DNA from: Hippopus hippopus
Lineage: Eukaryota > Mollusca > Bivalvia > Cardiida > Cardiidae
Length of the DNA stretch: 64,000 bases
NCBI GenBank assembly: GCA_946811185.2
Contig: OX328099.1
Location: forward strand, 17,511,859-17,575,858
Direction: 5' to 3'
Part shown: positions 30,067-40,899 of the stretch, one piece after another
Numbering within the stretch: the stretch's first letter is position 1
How the letters are laid out: each line of letters starts with the position of its first letter
The notes under the pieces: model-generated
What the model was told of the DNA's origin: nothing
What the model saw: the letters and a program-made list of their open reading frames with translations, nothing else
The model's database searches: none
Position numbers and translations under genes: made by a program

Positions 30067-30104
30067 AACCAGTCTAAAATTTTGTCGTTTGATAAACAGT
30101 TAAT
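30067..30104 (+). mobile_element. Family A right-terminus fragment (A38)
   Basis: CCAGTCTAAAATTTTGTCGT then TTGATAAACAGTTAA is only the last 35 bp of a plus-orientation copy. Confidence 0.6.
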
Positions 30105-30114
30105 AATCTTGTAA

Positions 30115-30333
30115 GCCCTTTAGCAAATGATTCCCCCAGTTTGTACATCAAATCTGAAAACTTGGCTTTTGAAAACATTGTTGGAATATGAGAAAGTGCT
30201 GGTAACCTGCATTTACTCCCTCTCTCACAATGTTTTCCAACCTTTCAAAGACAAATTCCTCCATTTCAGGAACTTTTTAATTGTTGACTGCAAATACTTT
30301 TGTTATGGCCTAGTCTAAATCCAATCTGTTAAC
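30115..30333 (+). mobile_element. Family A MITE, diverged (A39)
   Basis: CCCTTTAGCAAATGATTCCC starts it. The core is imperfect (GGAATATGAGAAAGTGCTGG). The end runs into TTAA shared with A40. Confidence 0.75.
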
Positions 30334-30551
30334 CCTTTACCACACAACCCCAATGTTTAACAACCCTGAGAAAGTGGCCTTTGAAAACAATGTTAACTTT
30401 GAAAACTGGTAACCAGCATTTTCTCCTTTTCCCACAATGTTTTCTAACCTTCCACAAAACAAATATCAATTCTGAGTCACATTTATTTGTCATCTGCAGA
30501 ATGCTGTTAATTTTGACAAGTTGAAAATTTTGTCATATGATAAAGAGTTAA
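30330..30551 (+). mobile_element. Family A MITE (A40)
   Basis: TTAACCCTTTACCACACAAC starts the copy and TGATAAAGAGTTAA ends it. The left half-core is replaced by ACTTTGAAAACTGG, while the right half is intact. Confidence 0.85.
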
Positions 30552-30619
30552 GAGTCAAATGCCGTGTGGATGCCAGATCTTTTCATTGGAAAAGATGAAT
30601 CATCATTTTCCTAATAATC

Positions 30620-30828
30620 CTTAACCTTTAAAGCGCACTTAAGCAGCGTAAGTTGCTTTCCAGACAGTGTAGAACAAGATCAGACTGCTCAGAACATGCA
30701 GTCTGTACTTGAGTCTACCCCCCTATCGAGACTGTGTTACATATTCTGGCCAAAACATGTTCAAATAGCTGTAGTTAAAATGGCTTTCCAGATTGAAGAG
30801 GGCCATTTCACTAATTCAGAGCGCTACA
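30620..30828 (-). mobile_element. Family B2 element, diverged
   Basis: TTAACCTTTAAAGCGCACTT, AGTGTAGAACAAGATCAGAC and CATGCAGTCTGTACTTGAGT mark terminus and dyad; the far end is around AATTCAGAGCGC. Confidence 0.7.
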
Positions 30829-30839
30829 TATTAAATACT

Positions 30840-31078
30840 GTTTGATACAATGATGTGACTTATATTAGTGGCATAAGGATTTGTCATTTGTCTAAATGCA
30901 AGCTTTCCTGTGACACTAAATACTTCTAGATGTCACACAATTGCAAACTACTTTCTCACATCAGTGTTCTCATGTGGTAGATTTTGGGTACCTATTTCAT
31001 TTTCTGTCTATAAGGCACCAAAATCAGTATGAGCATTTCTCGTATTTTTGTTATGCTGTGCTTGATACAATGATGTGA
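30840..31078 (+). repeat. Old direct duplication, copy 1
   Basis: GATTTGTCATTTG, TCTAGATGTCACACAATT, GGTACCTATTTCATTTTCTG and AGTATGAGCATTTCTCGTAT recur in order at 33230-33435. A short piece, TTGATACAATGATGTGACTT, is also repeated within this copy at 30841 and 31062. Confidence 0.65.
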
Positions 31079-33224
31079 CTTAAGTGGTTTCATGATTTTG
31101 TAGAAAACCATTTTGTTGAAAATAAAAAAAAAAAAATTCAAACTAAATCCCTTAAAGTCACGTTTTAATTTGACCTCACGGTCTAAAACTGATGGTTCAG
31201 TTATGCTTCATTTATATAGGTTATACTGGAAAAAAATTGACAGCAAAGCAACTGTAGGTAGCTACAAATTTATGCAGCCGAAAGGATAAATAGTCCAGCT
31301 CTGCTCATTCATCTATTCAACATTTTTTATTCAAATCTAGTAGCACCTGTTACAGGCAATCCCTTTTTTAACTAGTCACTTGCATATCAGTTTTTGAAAT
31401 CAGAAACAATGCATCCAAACCAATCATTAGGTTTTTTTTTTTTTACCTTAAAGAAGAAACACAGTTTTTACTTAGTCATAGGGATGCAAAATATGGGATT
31501 TATATACAGGTTAATGCTGAAAAGCATAATGGATATGAGTTTACTCCATTACCTTCTGTCAGACAGCCTGTGGAGCAGAACCCGCCATCAGTTGCTTGAT
31601 TACAGTCTCAGTTCTGACCTGTTCACCTTTCAAATATGTTTGGGTAATGTTTTGCCACTATTGGTGCAAGCTTTCAAGATGGTGGTTTGTTGTTAGGTCA
31701 TCTGACTTGGTCCTGCCATATACGCTCTAAAGCTCCTGTGGCGAAAAGTGGCTCTTGCCATTCAGTCTTAGAAATATCTTTAAGGGCAACAGCTTTGTGA
31801 ACAAATAAAAACATACAGAAATGTGCCATTTGATGCTGTCTTTTTAAGTTTCACATTAAATAAGGCAGAAACCGGCTATGATAATATCTTCCTTTTGTTT
31901 ACATATCTATGAAGTTGATCCAGTATAGGTTTGCTTAAGATCAGGAATCATGCCTACAGCTTCCTCAGGTATAGATCTAGTCTCTTTCACTTCACTGAAT
32001 ACAGAGGGTCATGTGGCACAAATGCCAGTGGTGTGTGCATTCATAAGGAAACTGATGAGGATTTGTCTTTATTGTCTGAGGTCTGGGTCTTTTGTTTTTG
32101 TCCAGTGGGCTTGAGCCAAGTGAAAAGAGCAGTATTCAATTCAGGTTCCTTGGAAAACATCAACAAACCCTTTAATAGTTGCATTTTTTAAATCGCAGCA
32201 AAAAAAAAACAATTACAAAGTCAAGACCCCTTTTTTCTGGCAACCAAATTAATTGACTTGAAAGAAGTCCTCTATATAGTCTTTGCTTCTTTAGTAAGCT
32301 TGAAAAAAAAAAAGGTAAGAGTTAACTCAAAACTAGGCCATAAATTGTATTTAGTTGGTAAAGTGTTGTGGCGCTTTACTGAATGTCCCATCCCAGTACA
32401 AGTTTTGCTTCTGCATTGTTGACAGAGACATAATTCTGAACAGAGTGTCAACGATTCTGTATTCATCCTCGGTGTAGATATCTTAGAAAACAAACTGATC
32501 ACCATCTACAGTTTTCTGGCATTCATTAGGCAATGTTAGATTACTTAATGATTTCGAAATGGTGGAGATAAACTTTTGGTCACTAGGGCTGGGTTTGTCT
32601 TCTGGCTGTTGTTTCTTTTGGCCAGTCTCATATGCGTAGGAAATTGACACTTTAGCTCACTGTTAATCAGTCCACTTGGTGACAACTGTGTTACACCTGC
32701 TTCTTTAGTTGTGACATTGATATTTGTACTTCAATTTCAAAAGAACATGGAGCATGTGTATTGCAGATGTTATCTTCACAGGAATGTCATCTACTGTTAC
32801 CACCCTTCCTTTGAATGCCTGTTTTTGCAGTGCCAATAAACTTCATTATTCACTTCTTTATCATGATAAAAAAACACTTATTTCCATTTTTCTGCATCCC
32901 CTTATACTTTTAAAAAATGCAGGTCTTCCTATTCTTTCTGCCATGATATGTAATGTTCATGAAATGAATGTAAGCCTATTTAAACAACAATGGACCTTTT
33001 GAGATAGATGAATTTATTTATGGGAAAAGCAATGAACCAAGGAATACAATAAATAACTTTGAACATAGTGAATAGGTCCCAATGGTTAAAAGAAAAAAAA
33101 AATGAAAAAGTAGAGTGTCAATGAATATTTTTTTTACCAAATGTCATTCTAAGATCACATTTTGGTCATATTGACAAAATTTTCGTTTTCAGGGAAACGC
33201 CCTTTGGCCATGATAAGTCCTTGA
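31079..33224. other. Long unassigned stretch
   Basis: About 2.1 kb without a recognised mobile element, the longest such stretch in the first half. Open frames such as 31394-31696 and 31931-32191 lack convincing splice sites and family resemblance. It could be intronic sequence under fewer insertions, or simply contain repeats I do not know. Confidence 0.35.
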
Positions 33225-33229
33225 CAAAA

Positions 33230-33435
33230 TGTTGTGTAGCAGATTTATATTACTGGCATGGAGATTTGTCATTTATTGTGCACTGTCTTGTGACATTTTG
33301 AATTGCTCTAGATGTCTCAAATTTACTAACTGCTTTCTCTGATCAGTCTTCACCTATAGTAGATTTCAAGTACCTATTTCATTGTCGATGAAGGTATGAA
33401 AGTCAATATGAGAAGTTCTTGAATTTCTGTTTAAC
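33230..33435 (+). repeat. Old direct duplication, copy 2
   Basis: GGAGATTTGTCATTTATTGT, CTCTAGATGTCTCAAATTTA, AAGTACCTATTTCATTGTCG and AATATGAGAAGTTCTTGAAT align with 30855-31050. Only one copy is followed by a strong splice acceptor, at 33452. Confidence 0.65.
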
Positions 33436-33452
33436 ATTTTATTTCTTTTCAG

Positions 33453-33528
33453 AAAATGTTTATGTAAAAGATGTTTATTGGATAAGACATGATTTTGACT
33501 ACCTTAATTCATCCGAGATCATGTTAAG
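33453..33528 (+). CDS. Candidate internal exon, unknown protein
   Basis: A strong acceptor (CATTTTATTTCTTTTCAG) and a good donor (TTAAG|GTGAAA) bound 76 bases. One frame is open through it and reads NVYVKDVYWIRHDFDYLNSS then EIML, with two bases of a split codon at each end. Composition is protein-like with aromatic and acidic residues. No family recognised and no partner exon with the right phase was identified nearby. Confidence 0.35.
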
Positions 33529-34184
33529 GTGAAATACTGCAATATTGGAACCATCTGGTAATTATAAGCATTATTGATAAACTGTGGCCTGTTATTTGTC
33601 TTTCTAATTGGATCCATTGATTTCTTGATCCTTGCCATCAGTGGCTAATTTTGAACCACTTTGTTACCCTGGACAACAATTTTTCCAAAGGTGAAAGACA
33701 AAGAATTCATAATGGAGTTAACTTTTAGTTTATAGCTAATTGTGATATATTATCCTTCTTTCGGAGAAATTAATACTTTCTGAATTTCAATTAACTACTA
33801 CAATTGATGCTATATTCAAAGACTGCTTGCTACTAATTTCGTAGGAAAGGATATTACTAATTGGACCATATTTTTACTAATTTGATCAAGCTAAGAATCT
33901 GTTTGCAGAGTTGTGTGATCAGATTACTTCCATTTTACCTTTCTTTTATTCTTAGTCTAAACATTCAGACTATCTTCAAACAATATTGTTCTGCAAATAG
34001 TTCTGCAAGTTATGTTTTCCTTGCAAAGCACATTGAAACCAGTAATATTTGTTTGTAAATAATATGTTCAAGATTTAGACAAAAAATTTATGGCCTACTG
34101 TTACCCAGTTGGTTCACCTTTGAATATGCTGATGTTGGGCTTTCTAATGAAATAGAACATGTTTTTCACCTTGGCGTATTCATT
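33529..34184. other. Unassigned spacer
   Basis: No repeat or supported exon. Confidence 0.35.
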
Positions 34185-34422
34185 TTAACTCTTTACCAAA
34201 GTACAAAATTTTAGACTTGTCCAAATAGAAAGCATTTGCAGAGGACAAACCAAATGTTGCACAAATTAGGAAATTTTTCGTTGAAAGGGTAGAAAACATT
34301 GCGGGAAAAGGAGAAAATGCTGGTTTCCAGCATTTTCTCCTTTTTCACCACAATGATTTCAAAAGTCCTTTTCCTTGGGGGGGGGGGGTGTTAAAACTCA
34401 GGGTTGTGTGGTATAGGCTTAA
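34185..34422 (-). mobile_element. Family A MITE (A41)
   Basis: TTAACTCTTTACCAAAGTAC starts the copy and GTGTGGTATAGGCTTAA ends it. A G-run at 34378-34388 has expanded inside one arm. The core is nearly intact with axis GCTGGTTTCCAGC. Confidence 0.9.
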
Positions 34423-34515
34423 TGGAAAAATTTTATTAAAAATGAGAGGGGAAAAGACATTGCAGAATACATATTTTGTACCATTTAATTGTTTTGTCTT
34501 CATTTCTTTTATTAG

Positions 34516-34633
34516 TCGCCACGCAGAAGCGCACGACTCATTTTTAATAGTTTTTCAAGTTAGGACATGGGCAATGGGATTTCTTTTTTATAGGGGTGTT
34601 AAGGTTAACAAGGAATCTTTCGACTTTGCCTGA
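34516..34633 (+). CDS. Weak candidate terminal exon
   Basis: A very good acceptor (GTCTTCATTTCTTTTATTAG) ends at 34515. The frame then reads RHAEAHDSFLIVFQVRTWAM and continues to a TGA at 34631-34633. An AATAAA lies about 140 bases downstream (near 34769). Composition is ordinary and nothing is recognised. Confidence 0.22.
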
Positions 34634-34984
34634 AACTGGCTTTTTAATTCATTATTAAAGTACGAAGTGTACAATACTGATACTATTTTTGTTCTGTTAA
34701 TACTTACAACATCAAAAAATCTCTCAATTAATACTTTTATTTTCGCTATTCATGAGAAATGGACTCATCCAAATAAATGACTTGTTTCCATTGGTCGAGG
34801 CTCTGTCAACACAATGCAATCGCAACTTTTTGGCGTAGGTTACACTTGATTATGCAATCTCAGGTACCTTCATTTTGTGTATGGAATAAAGTTTGTCTGT
34901 ACAATCATCAGCCCAGAGACAGATAATGTCATTATTTTCGTAAAAACTTCCGTTTTTCTTACATAATCTATCTTGAATTCTAAG

Positions 34985-35062
34985 GCATTAGTGTCTCGTG
35001 GTACAACTGGAACCGCATTCGATTTCAGTGAGCACTTTGGAAGGCACTGTGTAGAAAATCAA
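34985..35062 (+). CDS. Weak candidate internal exon
   Basis: Between AATTCTAAG and a donor CAA|GTAAGA, 26 codons read ALVSRGTTGTAFDFSEHFGR then HCVENQ, phase 0 at both ends. The stretch is richer in CpG than its surroundings. The acceptor is mediocre. Confidence 0.28.
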
Positions 35063-36082
35063 GTAAGACATGTGCTTATATTCCGATTGTTTGTAATTCT
35101 TTCTGGTAGACAAAATTTGTTAGCAGACGCAGAAAAATTACTTCTGTACAATCTTTAACCTGACAAGGTGGTGTAATACCGGAAAACGCCCCGCCGCTAT
35201 ATGACTCCATGCAAACATAAGATGTTGTTTTCTGAGTGAAAAGAAGAATTTAATGAAATATTCAGCCTCATTCCCTTCATAAATAATGTAGTTGATGCAT
35301 ACGGAATGAATTCGTAAAATAAATGCAATTATTTTGACATATTATTTCGATTTTCATGGGTTTTCGCGATTTATTGGTATCATGCCGACAAGGTAATGTC
35401 AATGGTTACTTTTTTTGGGTAATAATTGCTTTCTGAATATTATAGAAAATGGAACTAGTCAAATGTTTTTATCCTTTTTTTAGCTTGCTTGTTTTAGAAA
35501 AAAACAAAACAAAAAAAACAAAAAAAAAAATACAATAACAAGGTATTGTGATACTTAGTGTATAGTCTGTTCCTGCTTGTAAACATTTTGACATGGTTAA
35601 TATCTGTCATTAGTCAATATGGAAGGAATAAACTTTAAATTTTTGCTACTTGTTCATCATCAAAAGGAGAACTACACCACAAGGGCTGGAAACTCACAGA
35701 CTTATACCCTTTTTTTCATTGTTGGTCTCTAATTCAGGGTAGCAGCTGAGCGTTGGCATCACCATAATTTTTATGCTTTTGTTTACTGTGCATGATTACT
35801 TTATAGTCATAATATGTGCTGAAAAAAGTCTTCCCCAGCCTGTACTTATATGCCAGTAGAGCGATTCTGGCCCTCATGGGCCTCTTGTTTAAAAAAAAAA
35901 CATAGTGGCTGTGGCATGACATAATGTTCACTTATTAGCCTTTTAATGTAGCCAGTGGAGTGATGCCATAATGGCCCTCCGGCCCTCTTGTTAAAGTATC
36001 TATGCCTTACCATTGCAAACTTACGTCCCCTTGAATCATACTTTCTTAGGACAGCAACATTTTAGTAACTTAGCCCTGTTTT
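35063..36082. other. Unassigned spacer
   Basis: A CpG-containing patch (CCGGAAAACGCCCCGCCGCT) is at 35180-35199 and an A-rich run at 35502-35532. The pair CCCTCATGGGCCTCTTGTTT and GGCCCTCCGGCCCTCTTGTT (35873 and 35972) suggests a small repeat. No gene is supported. Confidence 0.35.
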
Positions 36083-36312
36083 TAACACTTTCCCAAACAA
36101 ACACGGGTTATCACATGTGTGCTGTCAAATTCTTTTGGAAAAACATGTTGGATAAGGAGAAATTGCTCGTTATGAGCAATTTCTCCTTTATCAAATATTT
36201 TTTCCACACTACTAGTGAATTTTCCGCCATTTTTGCAGCTTTTTAAATTGTCGTCTGCCAACTCTTTGAATTTGGAAGAGTCTGATATTTATCGTTTGGG
36301 AAAGGGCTGAGA
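36083..36312 (+). mobile_element. Family A variant with an AATTGCTC core (A42)
   Basis: AACACTTTCCCAAACAAACA starts the copy and GTTTGGGAAAGGGCT ends it. The right arm is recognisable (TTGTCGTCTGCCAACTCTTT). The dyad is a diverged version: GGATAAGGAGAAATTGCTCG with TGAGCAATTTCTCCTTTATC. Pairing is kept although the sequence has changed on both sides. Confidence 0.8.
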
Positions 36313-36919
36313 GAGCGCTGTGCGAGGGTATTAGGTACTTTGTGACACAGGTTTCTATTGTTTTCTTTGAAATCCCATTTTTGATTTATTCTTACTGAAA
36401 ATTATCACTTTATTTTTGTAATGAAAATGAAACATGCTCTTGTTCTACTTTAACATGCATAAAAAATTAAAACTCTTGTTATGCTCTTGTTCTAAATGTT
36501 TCATTAATTTGAACCTATACACAAAACACCCCAACTTTTACCAGTACAACTCTGTGATTGATATCAAAACGGTTTTGGAGGCCTGTGTTGATTGCAAGCA
36601 TTCTTTCCTTTTACCCAGAGCTTTCGTAGTTTATTGGTACAGTTTCCTCTTATTCCACTTTTCAGTTATGTTCAAAACTGTAACAGAAGACAAGTTTTGA
36701 TATAGATTCACAGTCGCATCAATTTCATAATGTGTTAAAAAACCTGCTGACGAGAACTGACATTTACTTACTTGTCCTGGATTTCTTGAAGCATTAAACA
36801 AAATTTTTTGTGGCGACTTTGATGCTTTGCATCAACTTTTTCTTGTCATCATTCTGAAATGATTGTAAATAAATATTCTTGTTTATAATTGTGCACCTGT
36901 GTAGATAAGAAAACATGTG
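36313..36919. other. Unassigned spacer
   Basis: An open frame at 36434-36700 is Cys/Phe-rich without splice context. No element recognised. Confidence 0.3.
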
Positions 36920-37020
36920 CATGCACTATATTCTAACAAGGATCAGACTGCACATTCTGGGCAGTTTAATGTTGATCATTATAAGCGACAAAAGCACCTT
37001 ATGTTTGTTTCCTGAATTAA
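36920..37020 (+). mobile_element. Family B fragment
   Basis: AAGGATCAGACTGCACATTC and GGGCAGTTTAATGTTGATCA form the dyad; CGACAAAAGCACC marks one arm. Termini are lost. Confidence 0.5.
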
Positions 37021-37568
37021 AGTGCCCAGCTGGTGGGAAGGAAAGGTGGTAGATTGATTATACTCTTGGTTATTTTTCTGTGTCATAATCCATTTTCATT
37101 TGAATCCATCCACCAGTAAACATAAATAGAGCACATCTGGACTCAGATGATCAGAACGTTGCCAGCATAAATACTTTCATATAATAATTAATGCTAGTTA
37201 ATGATTATCCAAGGTTTTTGATTTGAATGAAACTGCAAATGTTTTGAACACTCAAATTCGGGATAGTAAATGCCAAGACGGTCTGATCCTATATTTATCA
37301 TAGCTTTTTTTCGCCCAGATTCTATACATTTTTTTTTCTTCTGTGTTCTGATGCATAATTATTTCAGTAATGAAGTCATAATGGTAAAAAATTTTATAAA
37401 AGTTATGAAGCAATGATCACATGTTATTGTAATCAGGCGGAAAAAAGCCTTTGAAAAATCAGTTGGTATTTTTGGAAAAGAAGATGGAGGACAATCTGTA
37501 TTTACAGTGTAAAAATTTATAATGTCAATCAAGATCCAATTGATATCAATGAAAGATAAGTCAAGAAT
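37021..37568. other. Unassigned spacer
   Basis: A possible very old family A trace lies at 37440-37480. Otherwise nothing supported. Confidence 0.3.
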
Positions 37569-37714
37569 AGTTAACTCTGTAAGTGCCTTTTACAACTATA
37601 GTTGGCTTTGCGGCCAGTGAAGATTGTGATCAGATTGCATAAGATCTACAGTCTGGTCTTTGATCTACACTGTCTGCTAGGGTGAGACATGCTGAACAAG
37701 AGCAACCTTACAAT
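37569..37714 (-). mobile_element. Family B2 element, 3' side lost next to a SINE
   Basis: TTAACTCTGTAAGTGCCTTT starts it; GTGATCAGATTGCAT and TACAGTCTGGTCTTTGATCT mark the dyad. It runs up to the SINE insertion at 37723. Confidence 0.65.
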
Positions 37715-37722
37715 TTCAGTTG

Positions 37723-38038
37723 CTGAGCCCCGGTAGCTCAGTCAGTAGCATTCATGACTTGAGAATAGGGGGTTGCTGGTTCTATCCCTGGCTCTGCCAA
37801 TTTCTTTCTGAGGATTGATGATAGTCATTGCAACAGGATTCATTTGTCTCCTACCGCTGACCATTGTCTCGGCGATGGTTATGTGGGAGAGCAGCCAGTT
37901 GCTTGGAAAGAAAATTGTGCAGAGTACTGGTAAAAGAGACTCTAGGAAAGCATGGATAGGTACACTGGCCACCGCGATATGAATGAAATAATGTTGAAAA
38001 CATGGCATTAAACACCATACAATCAATTAATAAAAAAA
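37723..38038 (+). mobile_element. Full-length tRNA-derived SINE
   Basis: The head GAGCCCCGGTAGCTCAGTCA has an A box and GGTTCTATCCC a B box. The body has GATAGTCATTGCAACAGGAT and GGTTATGTGGGAGAGC and the tail ends CACCATACAATCAATTAA then A-run. TTCAGTTG lies on both sides (37715-37722 and 38039-38046). It belongs to the same family as 14105-14421. Confidence 0.9.
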
Positions 38039-38123
38039 TTCAGTTGTTTGGGTCTTCCGAAAATACATGTTACGCTTCTTCTTGTCTGTATGGATTAATT
38101 GTTAATGATTTTCATTCAAAAAC

Positions 38124-38305
38124 TCAACCTCTTTTGACTGCTGAAAAAAACAATCCACTGAAATTCAGAGACATTTTAACTTACAGGCTTGACTAAGCAA
38201 GCGGACGGTATAGATCCAAGATCAGACTGCACGTACTGTGCAGTCTGATCTTGATCTATGCTGTACGGAAACTCCTGTTTTCAGCTATGGCGCTGAGAGG
38301 GTTAA
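38124..38305 (+). mobile_element. Family B3 element
   Basis: TCAACCTCTTTTGACTGCTG starts it and GCGCTGAGAGGGTTAA ends it. The dyad reads TAGATCCAAGATCAGACTGC and GCAGTCTGATCTTGATCTAT around ACGTACTGT. B3 shares the core of B1 and B2 but has its own arms. Confidence 0.82.
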
Positions 38306-38458
38306 GGGTTTCTGGTGCAAGTAATGCCTGGAATTTGATAAAACCACTGTTTTAGCTTAAGAGTTTACTGTAACCTTAGCATTGTTCTGTTTGATACCTG
38401 ATTTGCTTGGAAACATGATTAATGATGCATAATAACAATCTTATTTTTATCTAGTAGC

Positions 38459-38681
38459 CATATACCCCACATTCCTAAGTTTTAACGCCCTTGAGAAAAA
38501 AGGCCTTTGAAAACATTCGTCGGAAAAGGAGAGAATGCTGGTAACCAGCATTTTCTCCATTTGCCACAGTGTTTTCTACCCTTCATAAGGCATATTTTAG
38601 TTTTTGGGTCACATTTCATGTCATCTGCAAGTATATTTGTTTTGGACAAGACTGGATTTTTTTTGTGTGGTAAAGAGGTAA
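38459..38681 (+). mobile_element. Family A MITE (A44)
   Basis: CATATACCCCACATTCCTAA starts the copy and GTGTGGTAAAGAGGTAA ends it. The core axis is GCTGGTAACCAGC, with outer mismatches. Confidence 0.85.
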
Positions 38682-38811
38682 AAAATCAGGTGCAGCTATC
38701 TTCTGGGTTATGTCTGAAAATTGTGTGAAATAGAAAGATGGAAGAAAAGTCAACTATTTGCTCTTTTTTGGCTAGTTTTGCTGTTTGATGCCATTTCAAC
38801 ATACATTATAA

Positions 38812-39060
38812 GTTATGTTGCAGTAGCCAGTGCACCTATCCATGGATTCCTGGAGTTTCTTGTACCACAACAGTCTTTCCAAGCTACTGGATGCTTTCTG
38901 GCATTAACATTATTGAAACAGTTTTTAGGGGCAAGAGTGGAATGAATCCTCAGTGAGTGTCAAAGTGACTATCATCATTCCCAAGAAAGAATTTGGCTGA
39001 GCTCGGACTTGAGCCAGCATCCCTGTGGGTTTAAAGTCCTAGATGTTACAGACCTCGCTC
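38812..39060 (-). mobile_element. SINE, minus orientation, worn
   Basis: AGCCAGTGCACCTATCCATG, TCCAAGCTACTGGATGCTTT and GACTATCATCATTCCC are complements of the SINE body. The head is degraded but GGACTTGAGCCAGCAT lies where the B box should be. Confidence 0.7.
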
Positions 39061-39152
39061 CTGGGCTCTTGCCTACTATTTCAATGGATAAAATTTCAGG
39101 CATTTGCTTTCCAGTTGAAGTATCGTTGTAACAGTGAGCTTTCAGAATTTAT

Positions 39153-39329
39153 CTCAACTCTTTACCAAACAACAAAATTTTAGACTGGTCCAAATTGAAA
39201 GCATTGCAGACCACAAAATTAATGTGACTCAAAAATTGAAATTTTTTCTGGGAAGGGTGGAAAACATTGTGGGAAAAGGCTTCTTTCTCAGAGTCGTGAA
39301 AACCTGGGATTGTTTGGTAAAGAGTTAAC
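39153..39329 (-). mobile_element. Family A MITE without the central dyad (A45)
   Basis: TCAACTCTTTACCAAACAAC starts the copy and TTTGGTAAAGAGTTAA ends it. CATTGTGGGAAAAGG jumps directly to CTTCTTTCTCAGAGTCG, so the inner core and its right half are deleted while both arms stay intact. Confidence 0.88.
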
Positions 39330-39548
39330 TCTTTACCACAGCAAAAAATTGTAGACTTGTCCAAATTGAAAGCATTTGCAGACATCAAAGTAGCTTGGGC
39401 TCAAATGATGAGATTTGCCTTATGAAGAATACATTGTGGAAAAAGGAGAAAATGCTGTCTACCAGCATTTTCTCATTTTTTCTCAATGTTTTCAAAAACC
39501 TTTCTCTTCGTGGTTGTGAAAACATGGGTTTGATTGGTAAAGTGTTAA
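39326..39548 (-). mobile_element. Family A MITE (A46), sharing TTAA with A45
   Basis: TTAACTCTTTACCACAGCAA starts the copy and TTGGTAAAGTGTTAA ends it. The core axis is GCTGTCTACCAGC. Confidence 0.88.
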
Positions 39549-39639
39549 AGACAGACAGAATATGATTCAATTTGTATAATATGCACTTGTTCTGTTTGCA
39601 GCTTTACCTTTTCCTCATCCTTTATGATTTTTGTTTGTA

Positions 39640-39892
39640 TTGGGGTTAAACGCTGTTGGTAACAGCTTATGTGATAGCCGTCAGTGCAGCTATGCATGTG
39701 TTTCCTGGCTTACTCACACCAGTACTGACACAACTTTTTTTCCATGTCACTAACTACTTTTCTCACATGCTTCAGAGTTGAGAGACAAAGAATTGTCAGA
39801 ATAAAAGTTTACCTCAACTGGGTATTGAACTTGCAACCACTAGGCAACGAGTCAGATATGCTGACCACTGAGCTATCCAGCCGGGCTCATCC
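39640..39892 (-). mobile_element. tRNA-derived SINE, minus orientation
   Basis: The complement of the right end reads GAGCCCGGCTGGATAGCTCA, an A-box head, and GGTTGCAAGTTCAATACCC a B-box region. The left end TTAAACGCTGTTGGTAACAG is the complement of the tail. Terminal duplication was not identified. Confidence 0.75.
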
Positions 39893-39904
39893 CTTATGGA
39901 AAGA

Positions 39905-40035
39905 GCCTTTGACATAAATGCAGACAATTTTCTTAACTCGAATAGCGCTAATCCTGGTTTTCGTTGGTTTTGCTGACAGTGCAGATCACAGGTTTGTTGC
40001 AGTCTGATCTTGATATATTCTGGCATTAAAAGCAA
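39905..40035 (+). mobile_element. Family B fragment
   Basis: CAGTGCAGATCACAGGTTTG and GCAGTCTGATCTTGATATAT mark half of the dyad; GGCATTAAAAGCAACTTAA marks an arm. One side of the stem is mostly lost. Confidence 0.5.
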
Positions 40036-40036
40036 C

Positions 40037-40222
40037 TTAACCTTTAAAGTGGCTGTCACAACTATAGTCTTTCCAGCCTTTGCAGCCAGAGTAGATCAAA
40101 ATGACACTGCACAAAACATGCAGTCTGAGCTTTGATTTATACTGTCGGCTTTGCTGAGGCATTCTGGACAAGAACAGTGTTGAAATGGCGTATGTTTTGG
40201 TCTTAAATCTAGCCTTAAAGTG
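40037..40222 (-). mobile_element. Family B2 element
   Basis: TTAACCTTTAAAGTGGCTGT starts it; AGAGTAGATCAAAATGACAC and CATGCAGTCTGAGCTTTGAT form the dyad; TGGTCTTAAATCTAGCCTTA marks the far arm. Confidence 0.75.
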
Positions 40223-40277
40223 TCAATAAGGTTTATTTGGTGCTCTAATGGTTACCCTATTTAAGACACTCTGGCTT

Positions 40278-40531
40278 TAATCCTTTACATATAATCGCGA
40301 CTGTTAAATCTCTACATTAAGACGAAATTCTAGACTTGTCAAAATTCAAAACATTAGCAGATGACAAATTTAAGGTTGCTCAAATGATGGACCTTGCCTT
40401 TGGTTTGGTAAAAATCATTTGGGGAAAAGGAGAAAATGCTGGTTACTAGCATTTTCTCCTTTTCCTTCAATGTTTTCAAAAACTTTCTTTCTCAGCATTG
40501 TTAACTCAGGATAGTGATCTGGTAAAGGGTT
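40278..40531 (-). mobile_element. Family A MITE (A47)
   Basis: The first 30 bp (TTTAATCCTTTACATATAAT) look like an extra terminus, then GACGAAATTCTAGACTTGTC begins a normal minus copy. The core is good, with axis GCTGGTTACTAGC. It ends GATCTGGTAAAGGGTT. Confidence 0.82.
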
Positions 40532-40720
40532 GAAGACCCTGAGTAAGAAGGCTTTTGAAAAAATTCTGGAGAAAGGAGATAGCAGTATTTTCTAATTTTT
40601 CTACAATGTTTTCTACCCAATCAAGGAGAGATTTTGTCATTCCAGCCATATTTAATTTGTCATCTGCAAATGCTTTCATTCTAGACCAGTCTAAAATTCT
40701 TTTGTTTCGTAAACAGGTTA
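40528..40720 (+). mobile_element. Family A MITE, left terminus lost (A48)
   Basis: GAAGACCCTGAGTAAGAAGG begins inside the left arm. The core is reduced (GAGAAAGGAGATAGCAGTAT) and the end is TTTCGTAAACAGGTTA. Confidence 0.78.
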
Positions 40721-40899
40721 TGGTTAAGATAAGGACCCAAAATAAGTAAAATGAAAAGGTAATTGAGTAAATTACTGATGAATGGGAAGTATAACTTGCT
40801 GAAAAACTCAAAAACTTGGGATATTTATATTTCAATGGGTTTTTAATAAATACCATGCATGCAGGTAATGCGGAACAAATTGATTAAGCTCCATGTTTT

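Noticed and set aside
31394..31696. 100-codon open frame
   Set aside because: It begins at a T-run-rich stretch and has no support from splice signals or composition.
37425..37500. Family A copy
   Set aside because: GGAAAAAAGCCTTTGAAAAA and GGAAAAGAAGATGG are suggestive, but no ends or dyad can be traced.
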